This document shows positions 16,985-26,982 of a stretch of DNA of 64,000 nucleotides, piece after piece. Each line of letters starts with the position of its first letter. Within the stretch, counting starts at the first letter, position 1. Under the pieces are notes generated by a model. The model made no database searches. It was not told where the DNA came from and saw only the letters and a program-made list of their open reading frames with translations. The DNA is from Frankia casuarinae (GTDB lineage Bacteria; Actinomycetota; Actinomycetes; Frankiales; Frankiaceae): contig NC_007777.1 of assembly GCF_000013345.1 (NCBI RefSeq), positions 1,798,001-1,862,000 of the forward strand, read 5' to 3'. The position numbers and the translations under genes were made by a program.

Positions 16985-19900
16985 TCAGGCGTCGCCGGTG
17001 GGACCGTCCTCCAGGTCGCCCTCGGTACGCAGGTACAGCTCCTGCAGCGCGTCGAGGGTCGCAGCCTCCGGGTGCTCCCACAGGCCGCGCGCCGCGGCCT
17101 CCAGCAGCCGTTCGGTGATGCCGTGCAGCGCCCAGGGGTTGGACTCGGCGAAGAACTTCTGGTTCTCCGGGTCCAGTGCGTAGGTTGTGGCGAGCCGTTC
17201 GTACATCCAGTCCGCGACCACGCCGGCGGTGGCATCGTAGCCGAACAGGTAGTCGACGGTGGCGGCCATCTCGAACGCCCCCTTGTAGCCGTGCCGGCGC
17301 ATCGCCGCGAGCCACCGCGGGTTCACCACCCGGGCGCGGAAGACCCGGGAGGTCTCCTCGGACAGCGTTCGGGTGCGGACCGCCTCCGGCCGGGTGCTGT
17401 CGCCAATGTAGGCAGCCGGCGCCCGGCCGGTCAGCGCGCGTACGGTTGCGACCATGCCGCCGTGGTACTGGAAGTAGTCGTCGGAGTCGGCGATGTCGTG
17501 CTCGCGGGTGTCGACGTTCTTCGCGGCGATGGCGATCCGCCGGTAGGCCGACTCCATGTCCTCCCGGGCGGGGGTGCCGTCGACCCCGCGGCCGTAGGCG
17601 TAGCCGCCCCACGTCGCGTATACCTCGGCGAGGTCGGCGTCATCGCGCCAGTTCCGGCTGTCGATCAGAGGCAGCAGCCCGGCGCCGTACGCCCCCGGCC
17701 GGGAGCCGAAGATACGCAGGGTGGCCCGCCGTTCGTCGCCGTGCCCGGCGAGGTCCGCACGGGCATGGGCGCGCACGAAGTTGTCCTCGTCGGTCTCGTC
17801 GAGGCCGGCGGCGAGCCGGACCGCGTCGTCGAGCATCGCCACCACGTACGGGAACGCGTCCCGGAAGAAGCCGCTGATGCGCACGGTGACGTCGATGCGG
17901 GGCCGGCCGAGCTCGGCGAGGTCGATCGGTTCGAGCCCGCTGACCCGCCGCGACGCTTCGTCCCAGGTCGGACGGATGCCGAGTAGGGCGAGCACCTCGG
18001 CCACGTCGTCGCCGGAGGTGCGCATCGCGCTGGTTCCCCAGGCGGACAGGCCCACCGACTCGGGCCAGGTGCCGGTGTCGGCCCGGTACCGATCGAGCAG
18101 GGAGGTCGCCATTGCCTGGCCCGTCTCCCAGGCGAGCCGGCTGGGGATGGCCTTCGGGTCGACCGAGTAGAAGTTCCGCCCGGTGGGCAGCACGTTGACC
18201 AGACCCCGCAGCGGCGAGCCGCTGGGACCGGCCGAGACGTAGCCGCCGTCGAGGGCGTGCAGCACGGCGGTGACCTCGTCGGTGGTCCGGGCGAGCCGCG
18301 GCACGATCTCCGTGGCGGCGAACCGCAGCACGGCCGCCACCGTCTCCCGGACCGGGTCGGTCTCCGCGTCCGCGTCCATGCCTGCCGGGCCGTGGACTTT
18401 CCTTGCCTTTCCAGAGGCTTTTGTGTCCGGTTTATCCCTCTGGATAGGCAAGGGGGGCAAGGGGATGGTCGCTGGCGAGGGAGGGGGGACGAGGACGGTC
18501 GTCACCACGTCGGATGCGGCCGACGGGTCCCAGGCGCGTTCCTCCATCGCCGTTACCAGGGCGAGCGCCGTCGCCTCGGCGGCGTCGACCGTGCCGCGGG
18601 CCGCCCGGTCGTCCTCGACGAGCCCGAGGGCCTCCCGCAGCCCCGGCAGGGTGACGCGCCCGCCCCACATCTGCCGGGCCCGCAGCATCGCGAGCACCAG
18701 GTTGATCCGCGCCCCGCCGGTCGGTGCTTCGCCGAGCACGTGCAGGCCGTCGCGGATCTGCGCGTCCTTCACCTCGCACAGCCACCCGTCGACGTGCAGC
18801 AGGAAGTCGTCGAACTCGGCGTCGTGCGGCCGGTCGGTCAGTCCCAGGTCGTGATCGAGCCGGGCGGCCTGGATCAGCGTCCAGATCTGCGCCCGGATGG
18901 CCGGCAGCTTCGCCGGATCCATGGCGGCGATGGTGGCGTGCTCGTCGAGCAGCTGTTCCAGGCGGGCCAGGTCGCCGTAGCTCTCCGCGCGGGCCATCGG
19001 CGGAACCAGGTGATCGACCAGGGTCGCGTGCGCCCGGCGCTTCGCCTGCGTGCCCTCGCCCGGGTCGTTGACGAGGAACGGGTAGATCAACGGCAGGTTG
19101 CCGATCGCCGCGTCGGTCGGACAGGACGCGGACATGCCCACGGTCTTGCCGGGCAGCCACTCCAGCGTCCCGTGCTTACCCAGATGGACGACGGCGTGCG
19201 CGCCGAAGCCGCCGGAACTATCGGAGCCGCCGGAGCCGCCGGCGAGCCACCGGTAGGCGGCGAGGTAGTGGTGGCTCGGCGGCAGGCCGGGATCGTGATA
19301 AATGGCGACCGGGTTCTCCCCGAAGCCGCGTGGCGGCTGGACCAACAGCACGATGTTGCCGGCCTGCAGCGCGGCGAGCACGATCTCCCCGTCCGGATTC
19401 GCGGACCGGTCGACGTACAGCTCGCCGGGCGCGGGCCCCCAATGCCGTTCGACGCTCTCCCGCAGGTCGGCGGGCAGGGTGTCGAACCACGCCCGGTACC
19501 GCGCCGCGCTGATCCGGACCGGGTTGCCGGCGAGCTGCTCCTCGGTCAGCCAGGCCGGATCCTGCCCGCCCGCGGCGATGATCGCGTGGATCAGGGCGTC
19601 ACCGTCCTCGGCCGTGACCCCCGGCAGCGCGTCCGGGCCGTCGTCGGGCCCGATGTCGTATCCAGCCGCGCGCATCGCCCGCAGCAGGCGCACGACGCTC
19701 GCCGGGGTGTCGAGGCCCACCGCGTTGCCGATCCGGGAGTGCTTCGTCGGGTAGGCCGAGAGCATGAGCGCCACCCGGCGTTCGGCCGGTGGGACGTGCC
19801 GCAGCCGGCCGTGCGCGACGGCGATGCCGGCCACCCGGTCGGCGCGTTCGGTGTCGGCGACGTAGCTTGTCAGCCCATCCGCATCGATCTCCTTGAAGGA

Positions 19901-21079
19901 GAACGGCACGGTGATCAGGCGCCCGTCGAACTCGGGGATCGCCACCTGTGTCGCCGCGTCCAGCGGGGACAGCCCGTCGTCCGACTCCGCCCACGTCGCC
20001 CGGCCGCTGGTCAGGCACAGTCCCTGCAGGATCGGGATGTCCAGCGCGGCCAGCGCGCCGACGTCCCACGCCTCGTCGTCGCCTCCGGCGCAGGAGTGCG
20101 CCGGCTGGCTGCCACCCGCGGCGAGCACGGTGACGATCAGCGCGTCCGCCCGCCCGAGGGTGGCGAGCAACTCGGGTTCGGCGGCGCGCAGCGACGCGCA
20201 GTACACCGGCAGCGGATCCCCGCCGGCACGCTCGACCGCGGCACAGAGTGCCTCGACGAACGCGATGTTCCCGGCGACGTGGTGCGCGCGGTAGTACAGG
20301 ACACCGATGACCGGCCGCACCGCGACCGGCCGCACCGCGACCGGCCGCACCGCGACCGGCCGCACCGCGACCGGCCGCACCGCGACCGGCCGCACCGCGA
20401 CCGGCCGCACCGCGTTCCCCGCGAGGACGTCCGGGACGTCCCGGCTGGCTGATGCGTCCGGGGTGGCTGATGCGTCCGGGGTGGCTGATGCGTCCGGGGT
20501 GGCTGATGCGTCCCGGCTGGCTGATGCGTCCGCGGCCCGGTCGAGCACCCCCCAGGCCGGGATGGTCACCGGTGGGGCGAATCCGGTACCGGACAGTAGC
20601 AGGGTGTCGGCGAGGAATCGGTGCAGCTCGCCGAGGTTGGCCGGACCGCCCTGGGTTAGGTAGGCGTGTGCCTCGGCACAGATGCCGCCGGGCACCGTGG
20701 AGACGGCCATGAGCTCCGCGTCCGGGGTCTGTTCGCCACCGAGCACGACCACCGGGCGCGGGCCGGCGAGCAGCGTGTCGAGCCCCTCCTCCCAGGTCCG
20801 CCGGCCGCCGAGGATGCGCACCACGACCGCATCGGCACCGCTGGTCAGCGCCGGGAGATCGGCGACGGAGAGCCGGGCCGGGTTGGCGAGGCGGTAGCTG
20901 GCTCCGCTCGCCCGCGCGGAGAGTAGGTCGGTGTCGGACGTCGACAGCAGCAGGACGACCGCGTCAACCTCCGTCTCCCCGGCTCCTGGTGTCTCCCCGG
21001 CTTCGCGGGCGAACGCGGTCGACGGATCGTCGGAAGGGTCGTCGGACGGATCGGTGGGAGGAGTCTGCACAGGCGACAT
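16985..21079 (-). CDS. cobN: cobaltochelatase subunit CobN
   Basis: A 1364-residue CobN, the large subunit of the aerobic ATP-dependent cobaltochelatase that inserts Co(II) into hydrogenobyrinic acid a,c-diamide. The start is the ATG at 21079 with GGAAAGG upstream. Family landmarks include GVLYYRAHHVAGNIAFVEAL, the H-subunit block HLGKHGTLEWLPGKTVGMS, and FFAESNPWALHGITERLLEA near the C-terminus. Residues 180-257 carry two minisatellite inserts (DASATP and RPVAV repeats) that explain part of the excess length over a typical CobN of about 1200-1300 residues. CobS and CobT partners are not in this window. It is preceded by a cobalamin riboswitch, so expression should fall when B12 is abundant. 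Confidence 0.93.
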   Translation of the reverse strand: MSPVQTPPTDPSDDPSDDPSTAFAREAGETPGAGETEVDAVVLLLSTSDTDLLSARASGASYRLANPARLSVADLPALTSGADAVVVRILGGRRTWEEGLDTLLAGPRPVVVLGGEQTPDAELMAVSTVPGGICAEAHAYLTQGGPANLGELHRFLADTLLLSGTGFAPPVTIPAWGVLDRAADASASRDASATPDASATPDASATPDASASRDVPDVLAGNAVRPVAVRPVAVRPVAVRPVAVRPVAVRPVAVRPVIGVLYYRAHHVAGNIAFVEALCAAVERAGGDPLPVYCASLRAAEPELLATLGRADALIVTVLAAGGSQPAHSCAGGDDEAWDVGALAALDIPILQGLCLTSGRATWAESDDGLSPLDAATQVAIPEFDGRLITVPFSFKEIDADGLTSYVADTERADRVAGIAVAHGRLRHVPPAERRVALMLSAYPTKHSRIGNAVGLDTPASVVRLLRAMRAAGYDIGPDDGPDALPGVTAEDGDALIHAIIAAGGQDPAWLTEEQLAGNPVRISAARYRAWFDTLPADLRESVERHWGPAPGELYVDRSANPDGEIVLAALQAGNIVLLVQPPRGFGENPVAIYHDPGLPPSHHYLAAYRWLAGGSGGSDSSGGFGAHAVVHLGKHGTLEWLPGKTVGMSASCPTDAAIGNLPLIYPFLVNDPGEGTQAKRRAHATLVDHLVPPMARAESYGDLARLEQLLDEHATIAAMDPAKLPAIRAQIWTLIQAARLDHDLGLTDRPHDAEFDDFLLHVDGWLCEVKDAQIRDGLHVLGEAPTGGARINLVLAMLRARQMWGGRVTLPGLREALGLVEDDRAARGTVDAAEATALALVTAMEERAWDPSAASDVVTTVLVPPPSPATIPLPPLPIQRDKPDTKASGKARKVHGPAGMDADAETDPVRETVAAVLRFAATEIVPRLARTTDEVTAVLHALDGGYVSAGPSGSPLRGLVNVLPTGRNFYSVDPKAIPSRLAWETGQAMATSLLDRYRADTGTWPESVGLSAWGTSAMRTSGDDVAEVLALLGIRPTWDEASRRVSGLEPIDLAELGRPRIDVTVRISGFFRDAFPYVVAMLDDAVRLAAGLDETDEDNFVRAHARADLAGHGDERRATLRIFGSRPGAYGAGLLPLIDSRNWRDDADLAEVYATWGGYAYGRGVDGTPAREDMESAYRRIAIAAKNVDTREHDIADSDDYFQYHGGMVATVRALTGRAPAAYIGDSTRPEAVRTRTLSEETSRVFRARVVNPRWLAAMRRHGYKGAFEMAATVDYLFGYDATAGVVADWMYERLATTYALDPENQKFFAESNPWALHGITERLLEAAARGLWEHPEAATLDALQELYLRTEGDLEDGPTGDA
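20309..20413 (-). repeat. 15-bp in-frame minisatellite in cobN (seven units)
   Basis: GACCGGCCGCACCGC on the plus strand repeats seven times without interruption and is read on the minus strand as RPVAV repeats at about residues 222-257 of CobN, just before the conserved VIGVLYYRAHH block. Confidence 0.95.
20451..20540 (-). repeat. 18-bp in-frame minisatellite in cobN
   Basis: GATGCGTCCGGGGTGGCT and close variants repeat four to five times (plus-strand reading), giving DASATP/DASASRD repeats at about residues 180-209 of CobN. Confidence 0.9.
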
Positions 21080-21104
21080 GGTGATGCCTTTCCCGGGGGT
21101 CCAC

Positions 21105-21217
21105 GCCCCGCGTCGGTGGCCGTGCCTGGGGCGCACTCCCCGGTGACGGTGGCGGGACCGCACCGGATTCGCATCGGATTCGCACCGGACTTCCTCGCCG
21201 TTCGCCGCTCGTGGCCC
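21105..21217 (-). ncRNA. cobalamin riboswitch upstream of cobN
   Basis: The minus-strand leader contains the conserved cobalamin-riboswitch core: GAGGAAGTCCGGTGCGAATC, then GCGGTCCCGCCACCGTCACC, flanked by paired GCCACGAGC and GGCACGGCCACC segments. The expected order is GGTGC-AATCC-GCGG-CCCGCCAC. Here an 11-nt piece of the core (GCGAATCCGRT type) is duplicated at 21162-21172 and 21173-21183 on the plus strand. The leader ends about 25 nt before the cobN ATG, so ligand binding could mask the ribosome site GGAAAGG. Exact ends are approximate. Confidence 0.8.
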
Positions 21218-21223
21218 CGTCAC

Positions 21224-21252
21224 GATCGCAGAGAGGTGGGCGGTGTTGTCAA
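21224..21252 (-). promoter_or_regulatory. probable cobN promoter
   Basis: TTGACA (minus strand, 21252-21247) is followed after 17 bp by GCGATC (21229-21224), a weak -10. Transcription would start near 21217, just ahead of the riboswitch. Confidence 0.45.
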
Positions 21253-21311
21253 GCACTCCGCTGTCGTCGTGACAAAGAAACGATCAACCGGCATCGCCCG
21301 AGTCCGGCACG

Positions 21312-21326
21312 TATGCTCCGCCGGTG
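21312..21326 (+). promoter_or_regulatory. -10 box of a probable leaderless cobG transcript
   Basis: TATGCT at 21312-21317 ends 6 nt before the GTG start of cobG at 21324, and no Shine-Dalgarno sequence precedes that GTG. Divergent from the cobN promoter and outside the riboswitch. Confidence 0.4.
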
Positions 21327-22769
21327 CCCACCAGTCCGCGGGAGCGTGTCCGCGACGCCTGCCCCGGTGTGCTGACGACGCATCCGGCCGCGGACGGCGC
21401 GCTCGCGCGGCTGCGGCTGCCCGGGGGCCGGCTGACCGCCGCCGCGGCGAAGACCCTCGCCGGCTGCGCGCGGGAGTTCGCCGACGGCCACCTTGAGCTC
21501 ACCTCCCGGGCGAACGTGCAGCTACGCGGCCTGGCCGACGGCACGGCCGAGGAGCTCGCCGCCCGGGTGAGCGCGGTTGGCCTGCTGCCCTCGACGACGC
21601 ACGAGCGGGTCCGCAACATCGTGGGCTCGCCGCTGTCCGGACGCGGCGAGGCCGGCTGCCGGGACATCGCGCCGGTCGTCGCCGAGCTGGACCGCCGGCT
21701 GTGCGCGGATCCGGCTCTCGCCGCGCTGCCCGGCCGGCTGCTGTTCGCCGTCGACGACGGCAGCGGGGACCTGGCCGGGCTGCCCGCGGACCTCGCGCTG
21801 CGTGCCCTGCCTTCCGGGGAGATGCTGCTGGCCGTCGCGGGCGCGACCCGCGCGCTGCGGTTGCCCGTCCACGTCGCCGTACCCGCGCTCCTCGCCGCGA
21901 CGCGGGCCTTCATCGAGGCCCGCGCCGCGGCGGGCACCGCCGCGACGGCCTGGCGGATCGCCGAGTTGCCGGGCGGACCGGGCGGACAGGACGGCCTGCT
22001 CGCGGCTGCCGCGACCGAGGCCGGGGTCGTTGGGATCGTCCAGGCCGCTGGAATCGCTCAGGCTGCTGGGAGCGCCACCGTTCGGGCCGGCGCGTGGCCC
22101 GGTCCGCATCCGCAGCGTGATGGCCGCCGGGCGTTGACCGTGCTCGTCCCCCTGGGGCGGCTGAGCGCCGACCAGCTCGACCTGCTCACCGCCGCCGCGG
22201 CGGCCGGTGGTGGTGACGGTGCTGGCGGAGCGGGCGATGCCGAAGACGGCGTCCTGGTTGTGACGCCGTGGCGGTCCGTCGTGCTCCGCGATCTCGACCC
22301 GGCCGAGGCTACCCGGTGGTCGAGGGCGGCGGCGGACGCGGGCCTGGTCGTCGATCCGGCATCATCCTGGGTCGGCGTGACGAGCTGTGCCGGTCGGCCG
22401 GGATGCGCCCGGGCGTTGGCGGATGTCCGCCGCGACGCGGCGGTGTCCGTGCGGATCCGAGCTGACGACCCGTCGGCGCCGACGCACCCGGCCGGGAGGC
22501 CGCGAGCCCTCCCACCCGTCCCGGTTGGCCCGGCCCTCGCGCCGGTGCACTGGTCGGGTTGCGAGCGGCGCTGCGGGCAACCGGGAGGACGGGTGGTGGA
22601 GGTTGTGGCGACCGGGTCCGGCTACCGGATCCGTCGGACGGGTCTCGGAGCCGCCGCCGTCGCATCCGTCGGAGCGGATGGCGGTGAGGCGACGGTCGTG
22701 TCGTCGAGCCCCGTCGACGGTCACCGGGACCTGGCCGCGGCCGTCAGGTCGGCGAGGAGGCTGGCATGA
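21324..22769 (+). CDS. cobG: precorrin-3B synthase CobG
   Basis: A 481-residue protein of the nitrite/sulphite reductase ferredoxin-like family. CobG is the oxygen-using monooxygenase that forms precorrin-3B, a mark of the aerobic cobalamin route. Two ferredoxin-like half-domains are visible ([20 protein letters not shown] and [13 protein letters not shown] near the N-terminus, with [16 protein letters not shown] in the second half). The [4Fe-4S]/sirohaem-type cysteines are in [12 protein letters not shown] (about 351) and SGCERRCG (about 411). The last four bases overlap cobH (ATGA). Alanine- and glycine-rich insertions lengthen it slightly. Confidence 0.92.
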   Translation: MPTSPRERVRDACPGVLTTHPAADGALARLRLPGGRLTAAAAKTLAGCAREFADGHLELTSRANVQLRGLADGTAEELAARVSAVGLLPSTTHERVRNIVGSPLSGRGEAGCRDIAPVVAELDRRLCADPALAALPGRLLFAVDDGSGDLAGLPADLALRALPSGEMLLAVAGATRALRLPVHVAVPALLAATRAFIEARAAAGTAATAWRIAELPGGPGGQDGLLAAAATEAGVVGIVQAAGIAQAAGSATVRAGAWPGPHPQRDGRRALTVLVPLGRLSADQLDLLTAAAAAGGGDGAGGAGDAEDGVLVVTPWRSVVLRDLDPAEATRWSRAAADAGLVVDPASSWVGVTSCAGRPGCARALADVRRDAAVSVRIRADDPSAPTHPAGRPRALPPVPVGPALAPVHWSGCERRCGQPGGRVVEVVATGSGYRIRRTGLGAAAVASVGADGGEATVVSSSPVDGHRDLAAAVRSARRLA

Positions 22770-23425
22770 ACGGCGCATCAGACATGAGCGGTGTGCAACG
22801 TTACGCCTACGTTCGCGACGGCGCGGAGATCTACCGTCGGTCGTTCGCGACGATCCGGGCCGAGGCGCGTCTCGATCGACTGCCCGGTGACGTCGCCCGG
22901 GTCGCGGTCCGCATGATCCACTCCTGTGGAATGGTGGATCTCGTCGACGATCTCGCTTTCACCCCCAGCGTGGTCGCTGCGGCGCGCGCGGCGTTGCTGG
23001 CCGGCGCCCCGGTGCTCTGTGACGCGCAGATGGTGGCGGCCGGTGTGACCCGCCGTCGGCTGCCCGCCGCGAACGAGATTCTCTGCCTGCTCGGTGATCC
23101 CCGGGTGCCGCGGCTCGCCGAGCGGCTGGGCACCACCCGCAGCGCCGCGGCGGTGGATCTGTGGGCGGATCGACTCGCCGGCTCCGTGGTGGCGGTCGGG
23201 AACGCTCCGACAGCGCTGTTCCGCCTGCTGGAACTCGTCGCGGCCGGAGCCGGGCGACCGGCGGCGGTGCTCGGCGTGCCCGTGGGGTTCATCGGCGCCG
23301 CGGAGTCCAAGCAGGCCCTCGTGGATGATCCGGCCCGGTTGGAGTATCTCGTCGTGCACGGCCGGCGGGGCGGCAGCGCGATGGCGGTCGCCGCGGTCAA
23401 CGCGATCGCGAGCGAGGAGGATTAA
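22766..23425 (+). CDS. cobH: precorrin-8X methylmutase CobH
   Basis: A 219-residue CobH/CbiC that converts precorrin-8X to hydrogenobyrinic acid by moving a methyl group from C-11 to C-12. The catalytic histidine is His52 in [24 protein letters not shown] and [16 protein letters not shown] are the substrate-binding blocks. GAGGAGG lies 5 nt before the ATG, which overlaps the end of cobG; the stop overlaps the cobIJ start (TAATG). It belongs to the cobG-cobH-cobIJ operon. A second in-frame Met lies at residue 7. Confidence 0.95.
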   Translation: MNGASDMSGVQRYAYVRDGAEIYRRSFATIRAEARLDRLPGDVARVAVRMIHSCGMVDLVDDLAFTPSVVAAARAALLAGAPVLCDAQMVAAGVTRRRLPAANEILCLLGDPRVPRLAERLGTTRSAAAVDLWADRLAGSVVAVGNAPTALFRLLELVAAGAGRPAAVLGVPVGFIGAAESKQALVDDPARLEYLVVHGRRGGSAMAVAAVNAIASEED

Positions 23426-25005
23426 TGGTGCCGTCGAAGGGCCGGCTGTGGGGAGTCGGGGTTGGACCGGGGGATCCCGAGCTCGTCACCCTCAAGGCGG
23501 CCCGCCTGATCCGTGACGCCGACGTGATCGCCTACCACAGCGCCCGGCACGGCCGCAGCATCGCCCGGTCGGTCGCCGCGAGCCAGCTGCGCGGCGACCA
23601 GATCGAGGAGGCGCTGGTCTACCCGGTCACCACCGAGACGACCTCCCACCCCGGTGGCTACCGCGGCGCGATCGACGAGTTCTACGAGGACTGCGCCAAG
23701 CGGCTGGCCGTCCACCTCGACGCCGGCCGGGACGTCGTGGTCCTCAGCGAGGGTGACCCGTTCTTCTACGGCTCGTTCATCCACCTGCACCGGCGCCTCG
23801 CCGACCGGTACCCGACCGAGGTCGTGCCGGGGGTGACGTCCCTGTCGGCGGGGTGCGCGGTGCTCGGCCGGCCGCTGGTCGAGGGCAACGAAGTCCTCAC
23901 CGTGCTGCCGGGCACGCTGCCGCCGACGGTCCTCGCCGAGCGTATCGCCGGCACGGACACCGCCGTCGTGCTCAAGATGGGACGGACCTTCCCGGGGGTC
24001 CGGGACGCCTTCACCGCCGCGGGACGTCTCGCGGACACCTGGTACGTGGAACGGGCCACCACCTCCGGCCAGCGCATCGCCCCGCTCGGTGCGGTAGACC
24101 CGGCCACGGTGCCGTACTTCTCGCTCGCGGTACTGCCGAGCCCGGTCCGGGGGCCGGACGATCCGGCGCCGCTGCGCGCGTCGCAGGCGGGCTGGGTACC
24201 AACGGCGCCCACCGTTGGTAAGGCTGGCGCCGTTGGTACCGGCGGCACGCCCGGCGCGGGGGAGGTCGTCGTGGTGGGCCTCGGACCGGGCGCCGCGGGC
24301 TGGTTGACGCCGCAGGCCGCCGAGGCGCTGGCCGCCGCCGACGACCTCATCGGCTACGGCCCCTACCTCGACCGGGTGCCGGTCGATCAACGCCAGCGCC
24401 GGCACGCCTCGGGGAACACCGTCGAGGCCGAGCGCGCCGAGCTCGCCCTCGAACTGGCGGCCGGCGGCGCGAACGTCGCCGTGGTCTCCTCCGGTGATCC
24501 CGGGGTCTTCGCGATGGCCACGGCCGTCGTCGAGGCCGCGGCGGCGGAGCGGTTCGCGGGCGTCGAGGTGCGGGTCGTGCCCGGGCTGACCGCCGCGCAG
24601 GCGGTGGCGAGCCGGGTCGGGGCGCCACTCGGCCACGACTTCTGCGTGCTGTCGCTGTCCGACCGACTCAAGCCGTGGGAGGTCATCGAGCGGCGGCTGC
24701 GGGCGGCGGCCGCGGGCGACTTCGTCCTGGCGCTGTACAACCCGGCTTCCCGTACCCGTCGCCATCAGCTGGAGCGGGCCCACGAGGTGCTGCTCGAACA
24801 CCGCCCCTCGGACACGGTGGTGGTTATCGGCCGGGATGTCGGCGGTCCCACCGAGAGCATCACCGTGACGAGCCTCGGTGCGTTCGACCCGGCCGAGGTC
24901 GACATGCGCTGCCTGCTGCTCATCGGCTCGTCGACGACCCGGGTGGTGCGCCGTGGCCCCGGCCGGGACCTCGTGTTCACTCCACGTCGTTACCCGGTCA
25001 CCTAG
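23425..25005 (+). CDS. cobIJ: CobI-CobJ fusion: precorrin-2 C20- and precorrin-3B C17-methyltransferase
   Basis: A 526-residue fusion of two SAM-dependent class III methyltransferases. Residues 1-235 are CobI: GVGVGPGDPELVTLKAARLI, SEGDPFFYGSFIHL and VPGVTSLSAGCAVL. After an Ala/Gly/Thr linker, residues 278-526 are CobJ: VVVVGLGPGAAGWLTPQA, GYGPYLDRV, SSGDPGVFAMA and GRDVGGPTESITVTSL. CobI makes precorrin-3A; CobJ acts after CobG and contracts the ring. The fusion is common in actinomycetes. Being immediately downstream of cobG and cobH puts three nearly consecutive steps in one message. The stop lies inside a 15-bp repeat shared with the convergent cobK end. Confidence 0.94.
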   Translation: MVPSKGRLWGVGVGPGDPELVTLKAARLIRDADVIAYHSARHGRSIARSVAASQLRGDQIEEALVYPVTTETTSHPGGYRGAIDEFYEDCAKRLAVHLDAGRDVVVLSEGDPFFYGSFIHLHRRLADRYPTEVVPGVTSLSAGCAVLGRPLVEGNEVLTVLPGTLPPTVLAERIAGTDTAVVLKMGRTFPGVRDAFTAAGRLADTWYVERATTSGQRIAPLGAVDPATVPYFSLAVLPSPVRGPDDPAPLRASQAGWVPTAPTVGKAGAVGTGGTPGAGEVVVVGLGPGAAGWLTPQAAEALAAADDLIGYGPYLDRVPVDQRQRRHASGNTVEAERAELALELAAGGANVAVVSSGDPGVFAMATAVVEAAAAERFAGVEVRVVPGLTAAQAVASRVGAPLGHDFCVLSLSDRLKPWEVIERRLRAAAAGDFVLALYNPASRTRRHQLERAHEVLLEHRPSDTVVVIGRDVGGPTESITVTSLGAFDPAEVDMRCLLLIGSSTTRVVRRGPGRDLVFTPRRYPVT

Positions 25006-25070
25006 CCTCCGGTCACCTAGCCTCCGGTCACCTGGGCCCCGGTCACCTGGGCCCCGGTCACCTGGGCCAT
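24996..25070 (+). repeat. 15-bp tandem repeat spanning both ends of convergent cobIJ and cobK
   Basis: Five units of GGTCACCTRGSCYCC cover the 3' ends of both genes. The cobIJ stop (25003-25005) and the cobK stop (25058-25060) each lie within a unit, so repeat slippage has probably shaped both C-termini. No conventional terminator hairpin is visible between the genes. Confidence 0.9.
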
Positions 25071-25888
25071 GGTGGTGCGACCCAGGCCACGGCGGCGTCG
25101 ACATCGTCGACCGCGGCCACCCCGGGTGGCAGCGGCGGGCGGTCGACCATGACGACCGGCAGACCGAGGTCCCGGGCGGCGGCGAGCTTCGCCGCGGTCA
25201 TCGTTCCGCCACTGTTCTTGGTCACGAGGACGTCGACGCGGTGCCGGCGCAGCAGGGCGGTCTCCCCGGCGACGTCGAACGGCCCACGATCGAGGATGAC
25301 GGTCAGTCGTGGCGGTACCGGGCCGGTCGGCGGCTCGACCGACCGGGCCAGGAACCAGGGCCGGTGCAGGCCGGCGAACAGGGCGAGGTCGGTTCGCCCG
25401 GTGGTCAGGAACACCCGTGGGGCTGGATCGGAATGCGGGCGCGGTCCGGGTAGGACGAACCGGTCGAGCAGGGCGACCGCGCCGGCCAGCGACGGGACCC
25501 GGCGCCAGTCGTCGCCGGGCTGCTCGCGCCAGCTCGACCGGCGCAGGACGAGCAGCGGAACGCCGGTGGCGCGCGCGGCCTGTGCGGCGTGCGTGGTCAT
25601 CGTCGCGGCGAACGGGTGGGTCGCGTCGACCACCGCATCGATCCGTTCGGCCCGCAGGTAGTCGGCCAGGCCCGCCGCCCCGCCGAAGCCGCCGATCCGG
25701 ATTTGGCAAGACGGTGGCAGCGCAGGCTCGCGGACTCGACCGGCCAACGAGTAGACGATCTCGATGCGTTCCGTGCCGGCGGGATCCGGGGAGCCGAGCC
25801 TGGTCGCCAGGCGGCGCGCCTCCCCGGTTCCGCCGAGCAGCAGCAGGCGGCGTGCCCCGGTCACCGAGCCCCGGGGGCGCCCGGTCAC
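25058..25888 (-). CDS. cobK: precorrin-6A reductase CobK
   Basis: A 276-residue CobK/CbiJ, the NADPH-dependent reductase that turns precorrin-6A into dihydro-precorrin-6. Landmarks: [17 protein letters not shown] (nucleotide-binding N-terminus), [31 protein letters not shown] and [20 protein letters not shown]. The start chosen is GTG 25888, which overlaps the cobM stop (GTGA); GTG 25864 is also in frame and follows a near-identical repeat of the same sequence, so the first eight residues are uncertain. It lies downstream of cobM on the minus strand and converges on cobIJ. Confidence 0.9.
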   Translation of the reverse strand: MTGRPRGSVTGARRLLLLGGTGEARRLATRLGSPDPAGTERIEIVYSLAGRVREPALPPSCQIRIGGFGGAAGLADYLRAERIDAVVDATHPFAATMTTHAAQAARATGVPLLVLRRSSWREQPGDDWRRVPSLAGAVALLDRFVLPGPRPHSDPAPRVFLTTGRTDLALFAGLHRPWFLARSVEPPTGPVPPRLTVILDRGPFDVAGETALLRRHRVDVLVTKNSGGTMTAAKLAAARDLGLPVVMVDRPPLPPGVAAVDDVDAAVAWVAPPWPR

Positions 25889-26727
25889 CGAGCCCGAGGG
25901 GCGGGATCCGGGCCACACGGCGCGGCGTTTGCCGGGGAGGCCTGGGAAACCGGGGAGGCCGGGGGAACGGACGACACGCATCCGTCCGGTCCGAAGCGTT
26001 CCCGGGAGTACAGGTAGCTGTCCCGGAAACCCTCCGCGGCCAGGGCGCGACCCACGATGATCACGGCCGTCCTGGTGAGCCCCGCGGCCCGCGCCCGACC
26101 GGCGATGTCGGCGAGCGTGCCGCGCAACACGATCTCGTCGGCCCGGCTGGCCCAGGCGACGACGGCTGCCGGGCAGTCCGTACCGTAGTTCGGCACGAGC
26201 TCGGCGACGAGCGTCTCGATACGGTGCACGGCCAGGTGCAGCACGAGGGTCGCCCCCGACCGGCCGAGGGTGGCGAGGTCCTCGCCGGGCGGCATGGGAC
26301 TGGACAGCACGGCCGTGCGGGTCAGCACCACGCTCTGGGCGACGCCGGGAACCGTCAGCTCCCGGCGCAGCGACGCCGCCGCCGCGGCGAAGGCGGGGAC
26401 ACCCGGCGTCACGTCGTAGGCGATCCCGGCCGCGTCGAGCCGGCGCATCTGCTCGGCGACGGCGCTGTAGAGCGACGGGTCGCCGGAGTGCAGGCGGGCG
26501 ACGTCGTGACCGGCGGCGTCGGCCGCGACCAGCTCCGCGACGATGTCGTCCAACGGCATCCGGGCGGTGTCGACGAGACGGGCCCCGGGCGGGCAGTGTG
26601 CCAGCAGCTCGACCGGGACGAGACTGCCGGCGTACAGGCAGACCGGGCAGGACGCGATCAGATTCCGGCCGCGGACGGTGATGAGGTCGGCGGCGCCCGG
26701 TCCGGCCCCGATGAAGTGCACGGTCAC
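25885..26727 (-). CDS. cobM: precorrin-4 C11-methyltransferase CobM
   Basis: A 280-residue class III SAM-dependent methyltransferase. The start is GTG 26727, giving [20 protein letters not shown], the family's usual beginning. Further blocks: [56 protein letters not shown] (first half specific to CobM/CbiF) and [20 protein letters not shown]. It methylates C-11 of precorrin-4. The C-terminal tail ([15 protein letters not shown]) is low complexity. It is translationally coupled to cobK. The rest of the pathway (cobL, cobB, cobO and others) is not in this window. Confidence 0.93.
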   Translation of the reverse strand: MTVHFIGAGPGAADLITVRGRNLIASCPVCLYAGSLVPVELLAHCPPGARLVDTARMPLDDIVAELVAADAAGHDVARLHSGDPSLYSAVAEQMRRLDAAGIAYDVTPGVPAFAAAAASLRRELTVPGVAQSVVLTRTAVLSSPMPPGEDLATLGRSGATLVLHLAVHRIETLVAELVPNYGTDCPAAVVAWASRADEIVLRGTLADIAGRARAAGLTRTAVIIVGRALAAEGFRDSYLYSRERFGPDGCVSSVPPASPVSQASPANAAPCGPDPAPRAR

Positions 26728-26982
26728 GCCGGCCCCCGCCGGTTGTCTCCGGGCAGCTGGACGTCTCCGGGCAGCTCGGCGGCGGGGGCGGCGGACGCTC
26801 GGCGCATGCTGCTGGGCACAACCGGGCACGCTAGCAGGACGCCGGCGGCGGCGAGCCCCCTCGGGGACGCTCCGGCACGGGCGTCGCTGGGCGTCGCGAT
26901 CCGGCTGCTCGCGCACTGACGGGAAGCCGGACACCGCCCTCCGGAACGTCAGAGAGACCGCGGCCGCCGCGCCGCCACCCCC

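Noticed and set aside
18257-20452. 731-codon plus-strand open frame opposite cobN; similar long open frames lie opposite most genes here.
   Set aside because: It is an antisense shadow caused by extreme third-position G+C; cobN has family-wide conserved motifs on the other strand.
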